A stretch of 14,571 nucleotides of DNA from Synergistaceae bacterium (GTDB lineage: Bacteria; Synergistota; Synergistia; Synergistales; Aminobacteriaceae): assembly GCA_009784305.1 (NCBI GenBank), contig WRBZ01000005.1, positions 1-14,571 on the forward strand. The letters run 5' to 3'. Both the position numbers and the translations under genes were made by a program. Positions 12,639 through 14,571 of the stretch are shown piece by piece. Numbering within the stretch: the stretch's first letter is position 1; the number at the start of each line of letters is the position of its first letter. A model generated the notes under the pieces. It did not search any database. It saw only the letters and a program-made list of their open reading frames with translations, and was not told the DNA's origin.

Positions 12639-14429
12639 ATGTATCGTTCACACGTACTGATATGCAACGGAACGGGATGTCACTCCAGTGGAGCTGCTCA
12701 GCTAACAGAAGCAATTAAGAAAGAAATTGAAAAACTTTCCCTTGCTGATGAAGTGTCAGTTATACCAACGGGGTGTCATGGAATGTGCGAAATGGGTCCT
12801 ATTGTTATAGTGTACCCTGAAGGTACGTTCTATTGCCGTGTTACCCCCGAAGATGGTTTAGAGATTGTCCGTGAACATCTTGTTAAGGGAAGAACCGTTG
12901 GGCGCCTTATGTTTAAAGAAGCTGAAAAGATTCACATAGCTTCTTACAAAGAACTTCCGTTTTATAGCAAGCAGAAAAGAATTGCTCTTAAAAACTGCGG
13001 CTACATCAATCCTGACAACATTGAGGAATACATTGGGCACAACGGTTACGAGGCGTTAGGGAAATGCCTTACATCGATGACTCCGGAGCAGGTAGTTGAA
13101 GAAGTGAAAAAATCCTCGCTTCGCGGCCGCGGCGGCGGCGGATTCCCCACTGGGCTCAAATGGAGTTTCTGCGCGAAATCTCCCGGACCAAAGAAATATG
13201 TTATTTGCAATGCGGATGAAGGAGACCCGGGCGCATTTATGGACAGGTCCATTCTTGAAGGTGATCCGCACTCAATTCTTGAAGGAATGGCAATCGGGGC
13301 TTATGCTATAGGAGCGGATGAGGCTTATATTTACTGCCGCGCCGAGTACCCGCTTGCGATAGATAGACTTAAAACCGCAATATCTCAAGCTGAAGAATAT
13401 GGTTTACTGGGAGATAAAATCCTTGGAACTGATTTCTCTTTCAGTGTTCACATAAAAGAAGGCGCGGGTGCTTTCGTTTGCGGGGAAGAGACAGCGCTGA
13501 TGGCTTCCATAGAAGGGATGCGCGGAATGCCGCGCCCAAGACCGCCGTTCCCGGCTGTTTCCGGTCTATGGGGAAAACCGACAAATATAAATAATGTTGA
13601 AACGTGGGCGAACATTCCGCAGATAATACTGAACGGAGGAGATTGGTATGCCTCCATGGGAACTGCGGAATCAAAAGGAACTAAGGTTTTTGCGCTTACG
13701 GGCAAGGTAAAGCATACAGGACTTGTAGAAGTTCCAATGGGCGTTACTATACGCGAAATAATCATGGAAATTGGAGGAGGAATCCTCAACGATAAGAAGT
13801 TTAAAGCCGTTCAGATAGGTGGCCCTTCAGGCGGATGCCTTACCGAGGATCATCTGGATACTCCCGTGAGCTATGAAGACCTTACGCGGCTTGGCGCAAT
13901 AATGGGTTCCGGTGGCCTTGTCGTTATGGATGAAGACAACTGTATGATTGATGTCGCCAAGTTCTTCCTCGAATTCACACAGCGTGAATCATGCGGTAAA
14001 TGTACTCCATGCCGTGAAGGGACTAAACAGATACTTCTTATGCTAGATGAAATAACTAAAGGACGCGGGAAAATCGAAGACATTCAGAAGCTTGAAGAGT
14101 TGGCTGTAATGGTCAAGAATATGTCACTTTGCGGCCTTGGGCAGACTGCTCCTAACCCGCTCCTGACGACACTGAAATACTTCCGTCATGAATATGAAGC
14201 TCATATCAATGATAAAAAATGTCCGGCTCATGTATGCCCAGAATTGATCACTTTTACCATTCATGATGATAAATGTAAATATTGCGGTCTTTGTGCGAAG
14301 AATTGCCCCACGAACTGCATATCCGGCGACAGACAAACGAAGACACCATTTGTTATAGACCAGGCGCGTTGTGTAAAATGTGGAGCGTGCATAGATAAAT
14401 GCCCATTCAAGGCTATTACGAAAGAATAG
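12639..14429 (+). CDS. hydB: HydB/NuoF-like flavin and iron-sulfur subunit of a bifurcating hydrogenase-type complex
   Basis: The NAD(P)H-oxidising, FMN-binding electron hub of multimeric [FeFe]-hydrogenases or related dehydrogenases; cytosolic. 596 aa in the usual domain order. An N-terminal thioredoxin-like [2Fe-2S] domain holds C9, C14, C46 and C50. The NuoF core has GRGGGGFP (163-170, NADH), NADEGDPGAF (191-200, FMN) and GAGAFVCGEETAL (275-287). A [4Fe-4S] site holds C452, C455, C458 and C498. The C-terminal 2[4Fe-4S] ferredoxin has C546/C549/C552/C556 and C578/C581/C584/C588. All ligands are present. ATG 12639 follows AGAGGTGGGG by eight bases. The next gene, 11 bases on, encodes another [2Fe-2S] partner. 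Unlike many such operons, no hydC/nuoE-like 24-kDa gene lies immediately upstream. HndC of NADP-reducing hydrogenase, or the NuoF-like subunit of a formate dehydrogenase, are alternatives. Confidence 0.93.
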   Translation: MYRSHVLICNGTGCHSSGAAQLTEAIKKEIEKLSLADEVSVIPTGCHGMCEMGPIVIVYPEGTFYCRVTPEDGLEIVREHLVKGRTVGRLMFKEAEKIHIASYKELPFYSKQKRIALKNCGYINPDNIEEYIGHNGYEALGKCLTSMTPEQVVEEVKKSSLRGRGGGGFPTGLKWSFCAKSPGPKKYVICNADEGDPGAFMDRSILEGDPHSILEGMAIGAYAIGADEAYIYCRAEYPLAIDRLKTAISQAEEYGLLGDKILGTDFSFSVHIKEGAGAFVCGEETALMASIEGMRGMPRPRPPFPAVSGLWGKPTNINNVETWANIPQIILNGGDWYASMGTAESKGTKVFALTGKVKHTGLVEVPMGVTIREIIMEIGGGILNDKKFKAVQIGGPSGGCLTEDHLDTPVSYEDLTRLGAIMGSGGLVVMDEDNCMIDVAKFFLEFTQRESCGKCTPCREGTKQILLMLDEITKGRGKIEDIQKLEELAVMVKNMSLCGLGQTAPNPLLTTLKYFRHEYEAHINDKKCPAHVCPELITFTIHDDKCKYCGLCAKNCPTNCISGDRQTKTPFVIDQARCVKCGACIDKCPFKAITKE

Positions 14430-14440
14430 GGGTGGAGAAG

Positions 14441-14571
14441 ATGATAAAACTCCATTTTGATGGAAAAGAATGCACCGGAACTAAGGGACAGACCATCCTT
14501 GAAGTGGCTGTAGCTAATGGAATAGAAACCATTCCGACGTTATGCTGGCTTGAAGGGCTTCTCCCGGAAGG
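14441..14571 (+). CDS. N-terminus of a [2Fe-2S] partner subunit (HydA or FdhA/NuoG-like), cut by the window end
   Basis: ATG 14441 follows GGGGTGGAGAAG. The 43 visible codons begin MIKLHFDGKECTGTKGQTIL and continue with EVAVANGIETIPTLCWLEGL. This is the beta-grasp [2Fe-2S] ferredoxin start shared by catalytic [FeFe]-hydrogenase (HydA/HndD) and by NuoG/formate dehydrogenase alpha subunits; IPTLC holds the first cluster cysteine. Its place directly behind a HydB-like gene favours HydA. The H-cluster or molybdopterin motifs that would decide lie outside the window. Confidence 0.8.
   Translation, partial: MIKLHFDGKECTGTKGQTILEVAVANGIETIPTLCWLEGLLPE

Noticed and set aside
1..14571. tRNA or rRNA genes
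   Set aside because: I saw no cloverleaf-like stretch with a TTCGA-type arm and no rRNA-like sequence on either strand.

Overview
The window reads as chromosomal DNA of an anaerobic bacterium of moderate G+C. Two housekeeping blocks flank a decayed accessory island of about 7.7 kb. The right edge starts an electron-bifurcating hydrogenase-type operon (a NuoF/HydB protein with an N-terminal thioredoxin-like [2Fe-2S] domain and two C-terminal [4Fe-4S] sites). The left edge has the upp then wecA/tagO-type gene order common in Clostridia and relatives. I lean towards Firmicutes/Clostridia or Synergistota but cannot fix the phylum from the sequence.

Left block (1-4706). On the minus strand a short unknown gene, a fused rpiB-upp gene and a WecA/TagO-type glycan-lipid transferase (cut by the window edge) form a run. 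They diverge at about 1.86-2.01 kb from a compact lysine/diaminopimelate operon, dapA-asd-dapB. That operon ends at a strong, probably bidirectional hairpin terminator (4666-4706).

Accessory island (4732-12408). It begins with an apparently intact IS1634-type (IS4 superfamily) insertion sequence with 27-bp terminal inverted repeats. After it come gene wrecks: a C-terminal fragment of an unnamed protein with two homopolymer frameshifts, the first 31 codons or so of a DUF1016/YhcG nuclease gene, the right end of an IS21 element (istB tail plus terminus), and an hsdM start cut exactly at that terminus. The intact part is a two-gene minus-strand unit: a 594-aa adenine-specific DNA methylase fused to a specificity (TRD) domain, then a 183-aa protein of unknown function. 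It is read from a good sigma70 promoter overlaid with ACCA/TGGT repeats. Beyond it lie another truncated DUF1016 gene and at least three C-terminal remnants of Schlafen-AlbA/HATPase_c_4 type regulators, plus a possible fourth linker remnant. One carries an 11-bp tandem repeat (three copies) that puts its winged-helix domain out of frame. One more copy would restore the frame exactly.

Right block (12409-14571). An AT-rich, palindrome-rich promoter region precedes the 596-aa HydB/NuoF-like flavoprotein. Eleven bases after its stop begins a [2Fe-2S] protein, probably HydA or an FdhA/NuoG-like subunit, which runs off the window.

The leads most worth following are the methylase-TRD/183-aa pair as a possible undescribed modification-based system, and the frame-switching 11-bp repeat.
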